A stretch of DNA of 64,000 bases. Origin: Methanobacterium paludis. GTDB taxonomy: Archaea; Methanobacteriota; Methanobacteria; Methanobacteriales; Methanobacteriaceae. Position 1 is the first letter of the stretch, and each line of letters starts with the position of its first letter. The notes below the pieces were generated by a model that had not been told where the DNA came from, did not search any database, and saw only the letters and a program-made list of their open reading frames with translations. This document shows positions 19,136 through 28,704 of the stretch, in pieces. Location: NCBI RefSeq assembly GCF_000214725.1, contig NC_015574.1, positions 1,004,001 to 1,068,000 of the forward strand, written 5' to 3'. A program made the position numbers and the translations under genes.

Positions 19136-20371
19136 CTAATTGTATCTATTTAAAGCATTTTCCAGATGTTTTTCCAATCTTTTACCCGCATGTTCAAGTG
19201 TCCAAAAACCTCTAACAAGTTTGATACCATTGTCACCCATTTCATCTCTTTTGGCATCGTTTGAGAGAAGTTCAGTGGTTGCTTGGGCAAATGTGGATTC
19301 ATCTCTTTCTGTGAGCAGCCCTGTTTTATTATGGATAACACTTTCCCTTACTCCTCCCTCTTTTATACCAACAACAGGTGTACCGCATGCCATAGATTCC
19401 AGAGGAACCAGTCCAAATGGTTCAAGGTGAGGGGCATACAAAACAAGTTTTGCATGATTGTAAAGTTTCACCAATTCTGCATCTTCAATCATATCTTTTA
19501 TTTCTAGTTCAACAGATCTTTTACAAGCGAGATCTTTAAGATAATTGATCCATTTTGTTTCTGATGAATTGGAAACTATAACTAATTTAGGCCTTATTTT
19601 TGGTTTAACAAGTGCTAGGGAATTAATTAAGAAATCATAACCTTTAGCGGGTTTGCATGTTCCAACAGACATTACAAAATTTTCTTTAGACTTAGTTTCA
19701 GATGTCTTGAGGGGTTTAAATAGTTCTGTATCCACTCCAAGGTATGAAACAAATGAATCAAGCCCGTAATTTCTCAGCAAAGATTCCCTTGAAAAATAAG
19801 AATTGGAAATGATATACTTTGAGAATGAAGCGTTGTAACTATCAATTTTGGTTTCAAGCATCACAGCATACTTAAATTTCAATCTTCCAACCAAACTCTT
19901 CAATCCCTTTTTTTTAGTTTCTGCTCTGTCCTCCACAACTTTCAGTATGGCATCGTGGTACCTTGAAGGTTGGGGACAATAATATACAGTAGGCTTTTTA
20001 ATGTATCTCAAAAAAAATGGAGACAAGGTGTACATGTCCTGTTCACTGAAAACTACATCATAATCCTGATTGTTGATATGTTCAGCAATTCTCCGCTGTG
20101 TTTTTTCATCATCATTTGGAGAAGACTTGACTGATAGGAGATACCTGAAATTAGATAATTTGGAACCAAAAAAACTTTTTTTAATAGGAAATATAGTTAC
20201 GGTAGATGCAACATTTTTAAGGGGTAAATACTCTTCATTTGCTGTTGAAGGCACAAAAACATCTACTGTATGTCCTTTCTTTGTAAGGTAATTAATGTAT
20301 CCATATAATGCCCTTTTTGCCCCACCTGAGGGTAAATTATGGAATACTGCTATTTTCATGTGATCCTGCAT
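19136..20371 (-). CDS. family 4 (GT-B) glycosyltransferase
   Basis: A 411-residue GT4 enzyme with Ser-Gly-Gly-Ala-Lys-Arg-Ala near residue 16, Ser-Val-Gly-Thr-Cys-Lys-Pro-Ala-Lys-Gly in the donor site, and an EX7E motif in Glu-Pro-Phe-Gly-Leu-Val-Pro-Leu-Glu. AGAGGA precedes the ATG at 20371. An in-frame ATG four codons later also has AGGA before it, so the start is uncertain by a few residues. Confidence 0.83.
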   Translation of the reverse strand: MQDHMKIAVFHNLPSGGAKRALYGYINYLTKKGHTVDVFVPSTANEEYLPLKNVASTVTIFPIKKSFFGSKLSNFRYLLSVKSSPNDDEKTQRRIAEHINNQDYDVVFSEQDMYTLSPFFLRYIKKPTVYYCPQPSRYHDAILKVVEDRAETKKKGLKSLVGRLKFKYAVMLETKIDSYNASFSKYIISNSYFSRESLLRNYGLDSFVSYLGVDTELFKPLKTSETKSKENFVMSVGTCKPAKGYDFLINSLALVKPKIRPKLVIVSNSSETKWINYLKDLACKRSVELEIKDMIEDAELVKLYNHAKLVLYAPHLEPFGLVPLESMACGTPVVGIKEGGVRESVIHNKTGLLTERDESTFAQATTELLSNDAKRDEMGDNGIKLVRGFWTLEHAGKRLEKHLENALNRYN

Positions 20372-20444
20372 TTTATTCCTCTTTAAACAATATTAAATCA
20401 TTGAATTTATCTTCCAAATAAATACTTAATCATTTTTTTAAATA

Positions 20445-21524
20445 TTAATTCGATTCAACCAAATCTGAATATATTTCTGAAGTTTTTTTCGCGACAGCTT
20501 TCCAACTGGTTTTTTCGTAGAACTCACTACATTTTGATTTTAGATAATCCTGTTTTGTTTTATTATTTAATAAATCCTTTATTTTTTCAACCAATTCCTC
20601 TTTATTATCCTGTTCAAATAGTTCTATGCATCCATATTCATCTTTTATTTCCTTAAAATATTCCAGATCAGATGCTATGGTTGGAATGTTGTAACTTAAA
20701 GCCATATGAAAAGAACCGGATGTAATTATCCATTTGTATGGAAAGAGGGCAATATCAGTTGAATTAAAAACTACTGGAAGATCTTCGTCTTTGATATAGT
20801 CAAGGAATATAACCCGATTTTCCAGACCAAGTTCAGATGATCTTTGCTTTAAAAAGTTGTAGTACTTTTTATGTTCAGCTATTCTTGCTTCACCAGCTAC
20901 AAGAAGTACGACATCATCATCTAAAGAATTTAAAATATCAATAACAAGATCATGTCCTTTATTTTTATGAACAAAACCGAATATCGTTAAAACTTTTTTA
21001 TTAGATAAACCTAAACTCATTTTTGCATCGTTTTTATCCAAAAAAACGCCTTCAGGAGTTCCATGGGGCATCAAAACAAATTTTTCACATGGAGTACCAT
21101 TTTTTATCATAAAATCTGCCATTTTCTTGTTGTGAACTATTATTTTATCTGAAAGGTTGATGAATTTCAGTGTTAATTTATCCAAGAAAGAATCCAGAAC
21201 AAATTCATGGACAGTTATAACGATTTTGTTTCTTTTCCAAAATTTCAATAGGAATATCATTAGGGGGATGTAATTAATGAAAGTAGGTAAATAAGGTACA
21301 AATCCAAAAAGTCCTGGCTGGTATTGTATATGTGTTATTTCAGATTTTTGGATTTCCTTAACTATTTTTAAAAAGGGCATAGGACTTTTTGAATTCTGCT
21401 GAGTAATAGGATGCACTTTAATTTCAATATCCTTGAAGTTTTTCATTTCCTCCACTAAAAAGTTGGAATAAGTTGCTATTCCACACTTTATGTGCCATGT
21501 TGTGATGAAGTTAACTGGTATCAT
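20445..21524 (-). CDS. family 4 (GT-B) glycosyltransferase
   Basis: A 359-residue enzyme. The N-terminal Lys-Cys-Gly-Ile-Ala-Thr-Tyr-Ser loop is typical of one GT4 subgroup. It has Phe-Gly-Phe-Val-His-Lys-Asn-Lys-Gly in the donor domain, but the EX7E region is degenerate (Ser-Gly-Ser-Phe-His-Met-Ala-Leu), so catalysis may rely on other residues. AGGAAG precedes the ATG. It forms a minus-strand run with the three genes downstream and is divergent from the gene at 21756. Confidence 0.8.
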   Translation of the reverse strand: MIPVNFITTWHIKCGIATYSNFLVEEMKNFKDIEIKVHPITQQNSKSPMPFLKIVKEIQKSEITHIQYQPGLFGFVPYLPTFINYIPLMIFLLKFWKRNKIVITVHEFVLDSFLDKLTLKFINLSDKIIVHNKKMADFMIKNGTPCEKFVLMPHGTPEGVFLDKNDAKMSLGLSNKKVLTIFGFVHKNKGHDLVIDILNSLDDDVVLLVAGEARIAEHKKYYNFLKQRSSELGLENRVIFLDYIKDEDLPVVFNSTDIALFPYKWIITSGSFHMALSYNIPTIASDLEYFKEIKDEYGCIELFEQDNKEELVEKIKDLLNNKTKQDYLKSKCSEFYEKTSWKAVAKKTSEIYSDLVESN

Positions 21525-21755
21525 TGTGTTCTTCCTGAAAGCAGATAATCCATTTAATTTTTCTATTTTATAAATAATAATTTTTAAAACTAATCTTGTT
21601 TCAATTTATAGGTACTCATAACCATATTTCCTAGATTATATTAAAGATATATCCAATATACATTATTAACTTGATGAGAAATATAGAATTAACTTCAATT
21701 GTTTAGATGTTATCAAGTTACAAAGCTTTCAATTCATCACTTTTAGAGGTATTAA

Positions 21756-22832
21756 ATGATAAAAGTAATTTTCACAACTCACCAAACCGGTTTTAATATT
21801 TGTGGTGGCGCAGAAATTCAAATGATAAAAACCATGGAATCTCTCAACAAATTGTATAATGACCAGATAAAGGTCAATTTATTTGATCCGTGGCATGATA
21901 ATATGGATGATTACGATGTGATACATATATTCAACCCAATGGCATTTCCATGTGAAGCTCTTAGAATTGCCCAATATTCCAAAGAAAAAGGTTTAAAAGT
22001 GATTATTTCATCAATTTACTATAGTTATTTACCAAAAGAAGAAAAATCTATATTAAAAAATATTTTTGACCATTTTATAAATATATTGTCCCGTTTTAAA
22101 CTTTATATTTCCACTTTTAAATCCTTTGAATATCTTGACAGATATAAAGATGTTGAAAAGGCGTTTTTAGAGGCAGATAAAATACTTCCAAACACTGTTG
22201 TGGAACTTGGGGGCTTGTTGAACAAATTTTCCAAGGTTCCCAAAGATAAATATGAATTGGTACCTAATGCTGCAGATTCAAAATTTAAAAATGGAAATGC
22301 CAAAGTATTTAAAGACAAATATGGTATGGAAGACTTTATATTATTTGTAGGAAGGATTGAAACTCGAAAAAATGTTCTTGGATTGATAAATGCTTTTGTT
22401 GAAAGTGGCCTAAAAACTAAACTCATAATAATTGGTAAAATACATGAAAAAGATTATTATGAGCATTGCAAAGAAAATGCCAATGAAAATGTTATATTTA
22501 TTCCTCCAATTAAAAACGATTCTGAATTACTAGCTTCTGCTTACAAAGCTGCTAAAGTTCTTGCACTGCCAAGTTTCTACGAAACACCAGGTTTGGCTGC
22601 ATTAGAAGCTGGTTTATCAGGTTCAAATATTGTAATAACCGAATTTGGCGGTACTAAGGATTATTTTGAGGATTATGTTTGGTATGTGGATCCTGAAAAT
22701 GAAGAAAGTATTAAAAATGCGTTAATTAATGCTTATAAAACTTCAAAAACAGATAAATTAAGTAAACATATTGAAAACAACTACACCTGGGAAAAAGTTG
22801 CAGAAAAGATGCTAAATATATACAAAAGTTAA
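21756..22832 (+). CDS. family 4 (GT-B) glycosyltransferase
   Basis: A 358-residue GT4 enzyme with Cys-Gly-Gly-Ala-Glu-Ile-Gln near residue 14, Pro-Asn-Ala-Ala-Asp before the donor domain, Phe-Val-Gly-Arg-Ile-Glu-Thr-Arg-Lys-Asn, and Glu-Thr-Pro-Gly-Leu-Ala-Ala-Leu-Glu as EX7E. TAGAGG precedes the ATG. It starts a three-gene plus-strand run with two GT2 genes. Confidence 0.83.
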   Translation: MIKVIFTTHQTGFNICGGAEIQMIKTMESLNKLYNDQIKVNLFDPWHDNMDDYDVIHIFNPMAFPCEALRIAQYSKEKGLKVIISSIYYSYLPKEEKSILKNIFDHFINILSRFKLYISTFKSFEYLDRYKDVEKAFLEADKILPNTVVELGGLLNKFSKVPKDKYELVPNAADSKFKNGNAKVFKDKYGMEDFILFVGRIETRKNVLGLINAFVESGLKTKLIIIGKIHEKDYYEHCKENANENVIFIPPIKNDSELLASAYKAAKVLALPSFYETPGLAALEAGLSGSNIVITEFGGTKDYFEDYVWYVDPENEESIKNALINAYKTSKTDKLSKHIENNYTWEKVAEKMLNIYKS

Positions 22833-22848
22833 TTTATGGGTTGATTGT

Positions 22849-23703
22849 ATGAAATTTGATGAATTCTCTGACGAGCCTTTATTATCAGTAATTATCTTGA
22901 ATTATAAAAACGCCAAATTAACTGCAGAATGTGTGAAACATTTAGATAAATCAGTTAAAAAAGCCAAAATTAATGCACAGATCATTGTTGTAGACAACAG
23001 TGCCGATAAAACTTCTGAAGAACTTAAAAAGCTTTTACCTGATTATGTTGAAATTATTGAAAATGAAGAAAACTTGGGATTTTCGAAAGCTAATAATCAA
23101 GGATTGAAGATTAGTCAAGGTAAATATGTACTTCTATTAAATAACGATGCTTTTGTTAATGTAAATTGTTTAGAAAAAGGAATTAAATACTTAGAAAACA
23201 TGGAATGTCCTGGAATTTGGGCACCAAGTTTGATTGGTGAAAATGGTGATTTACAAGGTTCAACAGCCCGATTTCCTTCTTTAAAAGATTTAATTGGTGA
23301 GTATTTTTTATTTAGACATTATAATGTTTATGAAGACTTTTTACAGTGGAAAGAACCTAAAGAAGTTGACATGGTTATAGGTGCATTCATGTTGATGGAA
23401 AAAAAATTAGTGGACAAAGTAGGGCTCTTAGATGAAAATTTCTTTTTCAATGCTGAAGATGTTGATTACTGTAAGAGGGTTCATGATTCAGGTTTTCCAG
23501 TTATTTATGATCCAAGAGTTAGTATAACACATATTGGAGGAGCTTCTCAAGAAGATAAATGGTTTAAAGATCCGTATTTACATAAAACCCGTATCATATA
23601 CTCTTATAAACATTATAACTTTTTTGAGGCTTTTCTATCAGAAATAACAATTAAATTGGGCTTAATATTCCGAAAATTTTTATGGTGGCTACACAAATGT
23701 TAA
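22849..23703 (+). CDS. family 2 glycosyltransferase (COG1216 type)
   Basis: A 284-residue GT2: Val-Ile-Ile-Leu-Asn-Tyr-Lys at the N-terminus, Val-Asp-Asn-Ser-Ala-Asp, Leu-Asn-Asn-Asp-Ala as the metal-binding strand and Asn-Ala-Glu-Asp-Val-Asp-Tyr-Cys at the catalytic base site. It starts 16 bases after the previous gene and overlaps the next by 22, so the three are probably one transcript. Confidence 0.85.
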   Translation: MKFDEFSDEPLLSVIILNYKNAKLTAECVKHLDKSVKKAKINAQIIVVDNSADKTSEELKKLLPDYVEIIENEENLGFSKANNQGLKISQGKYVLLLNNDAFVNVNCLEKGIKYLENMECPGIWAPSLIGENGDLQGSTARFPSLKDLIGEYFLFRHYNVYEDFLQWKEPKEVDMVIGAFMLMEKKLVDKVGLLDENFFFNAEDVDYCKRVHDSGFPVIYDPRVSITHIGGASQEDKWFKDPYLHKTRIIYSYKHYNFFEAFLSEITIKLGLIFRKFLWWLHKC

Positions 23704-24554
23704 AAAAAGTCAACAATAATATTTCTGTTGTAATACATACGTTCAATGAGGAAAAAAATATAAGAAATTGCCTTGAAACTGTTAAATGGGCAGATGAGAT
23801 AATTTTAGTTGATATGTATAGTAAAGATAAGACTGTGGATATCGCAAAGGAGTACACTGATAAAATATACTTCTTTAAGAATGTGGGATACGCTGATCCT
23901 GCAAGACAGTTTTCTCTAGAAAAAACAACTAATAAATGGGTTTTGAGTGTTGATGCTGATGAAATTGTGCCTTTAAGCCTAAAAAAATGTTTAATAAAAA
24001 TTAAAGATGATGATGCCGCAGATGTTGTTTATATACCCCACAAAAATTACTTTGCAGGAATTTTGATAAAGGGTTTAGGGTGGGGTCCACTACAAAGTTT
24101 ACATCCTCGATTTTTCAAAAAAGAATTTTTCAGTTTCAGTGGCGAAATACATAATTTTTCTAAAATAAAAGAAGGTGCGAGGATACATAAAATAGAAAAC
24201 CCCGAAGATGGATTTGTTCATTTTAGTTATAAGGACGTGGAACATTTCATTGAAAAATTAAACAGATATACAACTATTGAAGCTAAGAAACTCTTTGAAG
24301 CTGGTGAAGATATTAAATTGAGACATATGGCTATGAGGGTTTTAAGTGAGTTTAGATGGAGATATCTGAACCATAAAGGATATAAAGATGGTTTCATGGG
24401 ATTTTCTATAAGCCTTTTAATGGGAATGTATCGTTTAGTTACTTATACTAAATTGAAACTGATGAGGATGTACAATTCTCCAAACACCCGGGGAAAAATA
24501 GAAGAAAAATATCAGAAAATAGCTGATGAAATTATAACAGAATATGAAGTTTAA
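23682..24554 (+). CDS. family 2 glycosyltransferase (WaaE/KdtX-like)
   Basis: A 290-residue GT2 with Ser-Val-Val-Ile-His-Thr-Phe-Asn-Glu-Glu, Trp-Ala-Asp-Glu-Ile-Ile-Leu-Val-Asp, and Asp-Ala-Asp-Glu as the DxD site. These resemble the beta-glucosyltransferases of lipopolysaccharide-core type (COG0463). The C-terminal half is basic and amphipathic. It overlaps the upstream gene by 22 bases. ATG at 23697 is an alternative start. Confidence 0.82.
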   Translation: MVATQMLKKVNNNISVVIHTFNEEKNIRNCLETVKWADEIILVDMYSKDKTVDIAKEYTDKIYFFKNVGYADPARQFSLEKTTNKWVLSVDADEIVPLSLKKCLIKIKDDDAADVVYIPHKNYFAGILIKGLGWGPLQSLHPRFFKKEFFSFSGEIHNFSKIKEGARIHKIENPEDGFVHFSYKDVEHFIEKLNRYTTIEAKKLFEAGEDIKLRHMAMRVLSEFRWRYLNHKGYKDGFMGFSISLLMGMYRLVTYTKLKLMRMYNSPNTRGKIEEKYQKIADEIITEYEV

Positions 24555-24612
24555 ATTCCATTTTTTTAAATAAGAATGGTGAGAATAGGATATGATGTCA
24601 TTTAAATGGTAA

Positions 24613-26046
24613 TTATTCTACTTTTTTTCTTTTGATTAATTGTCTGAAAATATCTTTATCTTCTTCTGAAAATCCTTTTAAAAGAATCATGGCCACAAAA
24701 TAGATTACTGCACCTATTATTATTTCAACAAATAAGTTCAATTTGGTGAAATATATGAAAAGTCCCATGATAATGCTTGCTAAAATGGGTTTTGTCAAAA
24801 CTTCATTATAACTGATTTTGCAGAATGATCTTGAAAGGGTGTAGAAACATAATATAAATATACTAAATTCTGTTATTAAAGTTACTACCGAAGCTCCGAT
24901 GTAGCTGAACTTTGGAATCAACACAAGGTTCAAGGCTATATTTAAAACCATTGAAACAAAGGTTATTTTAAGAAGAAGGTTTTGTCTGTTCATTGCAGGG
25001 ATCATTGAACCAAATACATAATTTAAAAATGTTATTGGAATGGTCCAGATCAGTATCTGTAGTATGAGTATTGACGGTAAATATTCAATGCTGTATATCA
25101 GTAATATGATTGGTTTTGCTAGAAGCATTGTTCCAACTGCAATTGGAAGAGATATCATTGTTAAATATTTGAAAGATTTTTTGTATGAAAATTTGAGCGA
25201 ATCTTTTGATGAAACAAAGAAACTTGAAAATACAGGGAAAACTGCAGAAGAGAATACTCCTGGAAGGAACAATAAGGCTACCATTAGATTATATGATGCA
25301 CTGTACCATCCTACGATAACATTACCTTTCATAGCTGAAAGCATTACTGTATCCACTTTAAAAGCAATTACTGAAAATATTGATATTACAGATAAAGGGA
25401 TTGCTAACATTATTGTGGGTTTCCAGAAACTTAGGTCTATCTTCATTTTAGGTAGAGAATATTTCCATGCATAGATGATTAGACAGTAAACTAAAAGAAT
25501 GAATCCTGTAACTAGATAGATGGATGCAAAGGCTATTATTCCTAACGCATAAAATATAACAAATAAAATTCCTGCAAATGAAAATATGCTATTTATAATA
25601 TTTCCTAAGGCCTGATACTCCATATCTTCGTGGGCTTGAAATATCGAGAAGAATACTCCAGAAATTGCTCCAAATAAATAGGAAAGTGTTATAATGTAAA
25701 TAACATTACTAACAAGTGGAGGATAACCCATTATAAAAACAGTTAATCCTATAAGTCCAAATGTTAAAAAGGTTAAGATTACTCTTAGTACCGCAGTATT
25801 AGTTAGATATTTATTTGCTAATGCTGTATCTCGTGAAACTTCTCTTATTGTTAATGTACTCAAACCCATGTCTGTAAAAACAGCAAAAATGCCTGTAAGT
25901 GCAAGCGCGGTTGATAAAATTCCAAACCCATCTGCACCTAAATATCGTGCTGTGTACATCGTACCAAAAAATCCTAAGATATAACTCAAAATTTGAGATA
26001 TAAATAATACAGTAGTGTTTTTGGCGATTTTACGTACGGTACTCAT
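24613..26046 (-). CDS. Wzx-like polysaccharide flippase (MOP superfamily)
   Basis: A 477-residue integral membrane protein with about 12-14 hydrophobic helices. It begins with the Ala-Lys-Asn-Thr-x-x-Leu-Phe-Ile-Ser-Gln motif and has the Ala-Arg-Tyr-Leu-Gly-Ala-Asp-Gly-Phe-Gly signature of RfbX/Wzx exporters. It would flip lipid-linked glycan units made by the surrounding glycosyltransferases across the membrane. GGATG precedes the ATG. Confidence 0.88.
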   Translation of the reverse strand: MSTVRKIAKNTTVLFISQILSYILGFFGTMYTARYLGADGFGILSTALALTGIFAVFTDMGLSTLTIREVSRDTALANKYLTNTAVLRVILTFLTFGLIGLTVFIMGYPPLVSNVIYIITLSYLFGAISGVFFSIFQAHEDMEYQALGNIINSIFSFAGILFVIFYALGIIAFASIYLVTGFILLVYCLIIYAWKYSLPKMKIDLSFWKPTIMLAIPLSVISIFSVIAFKVDTVMLSAMKGNVIVGWYSASYNLMVALLFLPGVFSSAVFPVFSSFFVSSKDSLKFSYKKSFKYLTMISLPIAVGTMLLAKPIILLIYSIEYLPSILILQILIWTIPITFLNYVFGSMIPAMNRQNLLLKITFVSMVLNIALNLVLIPKFSYIGASVVTLITEFSIFILCFYTLSRSFCKISYNEVLTKPILASIIMGLFIYFTKLNLFVEIIIGAVIYFVAMILLKGFSEEDKDIFRQLIKRKKVE

Positions 26047-26176
26047 AGTTTACATCCTTTAAGGAGTAATTTTATGTTGATAACTGCTTTTTTCTATAAT
26101 ATGTTTAATTATAAGTTACTGTTTTTAATGTTCGTAAATATAATTAGAAATTTAAGATTAGTATCCTAGATACGCA

Positions 26177-27115
26177 TTATTTAGCTTTTACTCCACCAGC
26201 AAACCATCGAACAGTTTCCCTTAATTCATCTTTAAACTTATCTTCCGGTTCAAATCCAAAGGATTTAGCCTTTGAAACATCTGCAAGTGAATGTTTTATA
26301 TCTCCCGTCCTTGGATCTTCATAAACAGGTTCAACTTCAGTTTCCATAACCTCGTTTATAACCTTGACAAGTTCATTAATGGTTGTTTTCTTGCCGTGGC
26401 CTATGTTAAAAATACCAGTCTTGTTGGACTCACATACTTTGATATTGGCATCAACAACGTTTTTTATGTATATGAAGTCCCTGCTCTGCTCCCCATCGCT
26501 GTAGATAACTGGTCTTTCACCTTTTAATATTTTGTCTATGAAGTTGGGTATTGCGGCGGCGTACTGGGAGTTAGGGTCCTGTCTCTGTCCGAAAACATTG
26601 AAGTATCTTAAAGCTGCTGTTTGCAGGCCGTATAAATCTGTAAAGGTGTTGCAGTAGAGTTCTCCTGTTGCCTTGGTGACAGCGTATGGTGACATTGGTT
26701 TTAGGGGTTCATCTTCTTTGAGTGGCATGTTCTGTGAATCACCGTAAACTGCAGATGATGAGGCTAAAACAACTTTTTTAACATCAGTATCCTTTGCAGC
26801 CACAAGAACCTTCAAAGTACCTGTAATATTGATTCTGTTGCATTTTACAGGGTCTTCAACACTTTTAGGAACACTTGCCATTGCTGCTTCATGGAATATA
26901 TAATCTTTATCATCGAATATTGATTTAAGGTTTAATTCCGTTATATCTCCTTTTATAAAGTCGATGTTCTCCGTTTCAAGATGTTTGATGTTATCAAGTT
27001 TTCCAGCGGACATGTCGTCGATTATTGTGACTTCATTATTCTCAATTAAACCTTCTGTGATGTGTGATCCTATGAATCCCAGACCACCTGTTACAACTAC
27101 CTTTTTGTCCTTCAT
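26177..27115 (-). CDS. NAD-dependent UDP-sugar epimerase/dehydratase (GalE-like)
   Basis: A 312-residue short-chain dehydrogenase. Thr-Gly-Gly-Leu-Gly-Phe-Ile-Gly-Ser-His binds NAD, and the catalytic pair is in Ser-Ser-Ser-Ala-Val-Tyr-Gly and Tyr-Ala-Val-Thr-Lys. It is closest to UDP-glucose 4-epimerase type enzymes and would supply activated sugars to the cluster. The ATG at 27115 is chosen because GTGGAG upstream is its ribosome site. The in-frame GTG at 27130 is part of that site. Confidence 0.86.
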   Translation of the reverse strand: MKDKKVVVTGGLGFIGSHITEGLIENNEVTIIDDMSAGKLDNIKHLETENIDFIKGDITELNLKSIFDDKDYIFHEAAMASVPKSVEDPVKCNRINITGTLKVLVAAKDTDVKKVVLASSSAVYGDSQNMPLKEDEPLKPMSPYAVTKATGELYCNTFTDLYGLQTAALRYFNVFGQRQDPNSQYAAAIPNFIDKILKGERPVIYSDGEQSRDFIYIKNVVDANIKVCESNKTGIFNIGHGKKTTINELVKVINEVMETEVEPVYEDPRTGDIKHSLADVSKAKSFGFEPEDKFKDELRETVRWFAGGVKAK

Positions 27116-27533
27116 TCTACTTTTCTCCACTTTATTGCAAGTTTATAAAGATTTTAAATATAAATATTTTTAATAAATAACCAATTACAAATGAATCTTT
27201 TTTTATAATTAATTCTATTTATAAAATAATTCTGTTTATAATAGTTGAATAAGTAATTAATTTTGGATATAATTTTGAATAAGTAATTTAACTAACTTTT
27301 ATTTTATAATTAACTCTTTCAGATTATTTAAAATGGTTTATAAATTAACCTTAGAATTAATAAAATTTTTAATAAATTTTTTTAATAAAAATCCATGATA
27401 ATTTTAATCTGAATTAATTGAATTTAATTGAGTTCACCATTATGATAGATGCCTATTTTATAAAAATTTAATCAATTATCATATAATCCTTAATAAATAA
27501 CATGAAAATGTTTCTTAAACAATTAAAAAATAA
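27116..27533. other. AT-rich gap, end of glycan cluster
   Basis: About 420 bases with no ORF or hairpin of note. On the minus strand a TTTATATTTA-like TATA box lies near 27155-27170 and would drive the epimerase gene. Elsewhere it is low-complexity TTAATAAAT sequence. Confidence 0.5.
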
Positions 27534-27956
27534 TTAAGAAACATTTACTGGCAGATCGAGAGATCTGTAAACATTTTTTTCATCTGGAAGTTTGTAAAGG
27601 AAGAAATCCAGCTTATTGATGCCTGTTTGAGATGCGGTGAATTCGTAGGGTATTTCTATTTTTTCATTGTTTTGCAGGGTTATATTTTTCTCGAATACAC
27701 TGTTGTTGTTGTTTTTAACGACAACTTGATAAAAAGTATTTTTATATTCATGGTTTACTATGCCTATCGTTAAATTACTTGTTTCACCAATATTCATGCT
27801 GGTTGAGTAGTTTCCTGCCTTCCCATTTTCTCCAAGTATGTAGAATTCTGTGAATGTTTCATTTGGTGCTGGGTTAACTATGATGTAAATGGTTGCTGAA
27901 ACTGCTATAATAATTATAATGGCTAGTAATATTGAAACAATTTTATCCAATTTCAT
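27534..27956 (-). CDS. DUF1616-like membrane-anchored protein
   Basis: A 140-residue protein with one N-terminal helix (about 9-28) and an extracellular domain matching the archaeal DUF1616 pattern: Phe-Tyr-Ile-Leu-Gly-Glu-Asn-Gly-Lys-Ala-Gly-Asn-Tyr, then Gly-Ile-Val-Asn-His-Glu-Tyr. Function unknown. The placement beside a glycan cluster fits an envelope role. ATG at 27956 follows AGGTG with six bases between. An in-frame GTG at 27965 is part of that site. Confidence 0.75.
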   Translation of the reverse strand: MKLDKIVSILLAIIIIIAVSATIYIIVNPAPNETFTEFYILGENGKAGNYSTSMNIGETSNLTIGIVNHEYKNTFYQVVVKNNNNSVFEKNITLQNNEKIEIPYEFTASQTGINKLDFFLYKLPDEKNVYRSLDLPVNVS

Positions 27957-28338
27957 AATGAACACCTATAGGTTATATTCCTTAAATTTTATTCCTCAAA
28001 TTTTTACTTTAATGTTTTAAAACATAATTTTTATAAAGATAGATTATACTTTGGAAATTATAAAGTGGACTGTTCTTTTTATGAATTATCTTAATTTTGT
28101 TGATTGTAATCTAATTAAAATATACTTTATCGTTATTTCTCAAAATAAATTTTCCTGAAATGGTTCTTACATTTCTCCCGAAAACTTTATATAACAAAAT
28201 ATAATACTTAATGTTAGCGGAAGAAGGTTTCCGTATTCCGATAATATTAAAATCTAAAATTATTGAGATTAAAAAAAAACGGCTACATTATTAATACTAA
28301 ATATTTTATCTTAATTTATTTTATCTTAATTTAAAAAG
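27957..28338. other. divergent region upstream of eha
   Basis: About 380 bases separate the DUF1616 gene from ehaA. It contains the eha promoter elements given separately and otherwise AT-rich sequence without ORFs. Confidence 0.6.
28186..28240 (+). promoter_or_regulatory. eha operon TATA box and palindrome at predicted transcript start
   Basis: TTTATATA at 28186-28193 fits an archaeal TATA box. Transcription would start about 25 bases on, near 28215. At that point an inverted repeat, CGGAA (28218-28222), six bases, TTCCG (28229-28233), with a second TTCCG at 28236-28240, could be an operator or a 5' hairpin. No regulator is assigned. Confidence 0.5.
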
Positions 28339-28704
28339 ATGAAAGTAAAAACATTTATATATTTAGCTGACAATGGTTTTATCATGATTATTCATGCTAA
28401 TGTTTTGTATACCTTGATAAGTTACATACTGGCTATAGGTTCTGCAGTAATTGTTGGGTTAATTTTAAGACTCCCCCTGCTTCCTGAGAAGCCTATGAGA
28501 CAATCTTGGACTATAAGCGTAATTTTTCCAACGGCAGTACTTGCATTGGGCTTTACAGCCATGGTATTCGGACTTGGATACGAGGGAACAGGATACCATG
28601 GAATGTACATAGGAATTGCAGTGGGAGTGCTCACAGCACTATTTTCTAAATTCCTCTTGGAAAAAATCACCCCAAAACCTCAATCGGAGGAAGCACATGA
28701 ATGA
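28339..28704 (+). CDS. ehaA: energy-converting hydrogenase A subunit A
   Basis: A small membrane protein (121 residues from this ATG) with three predicted helices and a charged tail. It is assigned by position as the first gene of the eha operon, directly before a clear EhaB. Eha uses the ion gradient to reduce ferredoxin with H2 in methanogens. The start is uncertain: ATG at 28384 would give 106 residues and removes a polar N-terminal extension. Neither start has a good ribosome site. Confidence 0.72.
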   Translation: MKVKTFIYLADNGFIMIIHANVLYTLISYILAIGSAVIVGLILRLPLLPEKPMRQSWTISVIFPTAVLALGFTAMVFGLGYEGTGYHGMYIGIAVGVLTALFSKFLLEKITPKPQSEEAHE

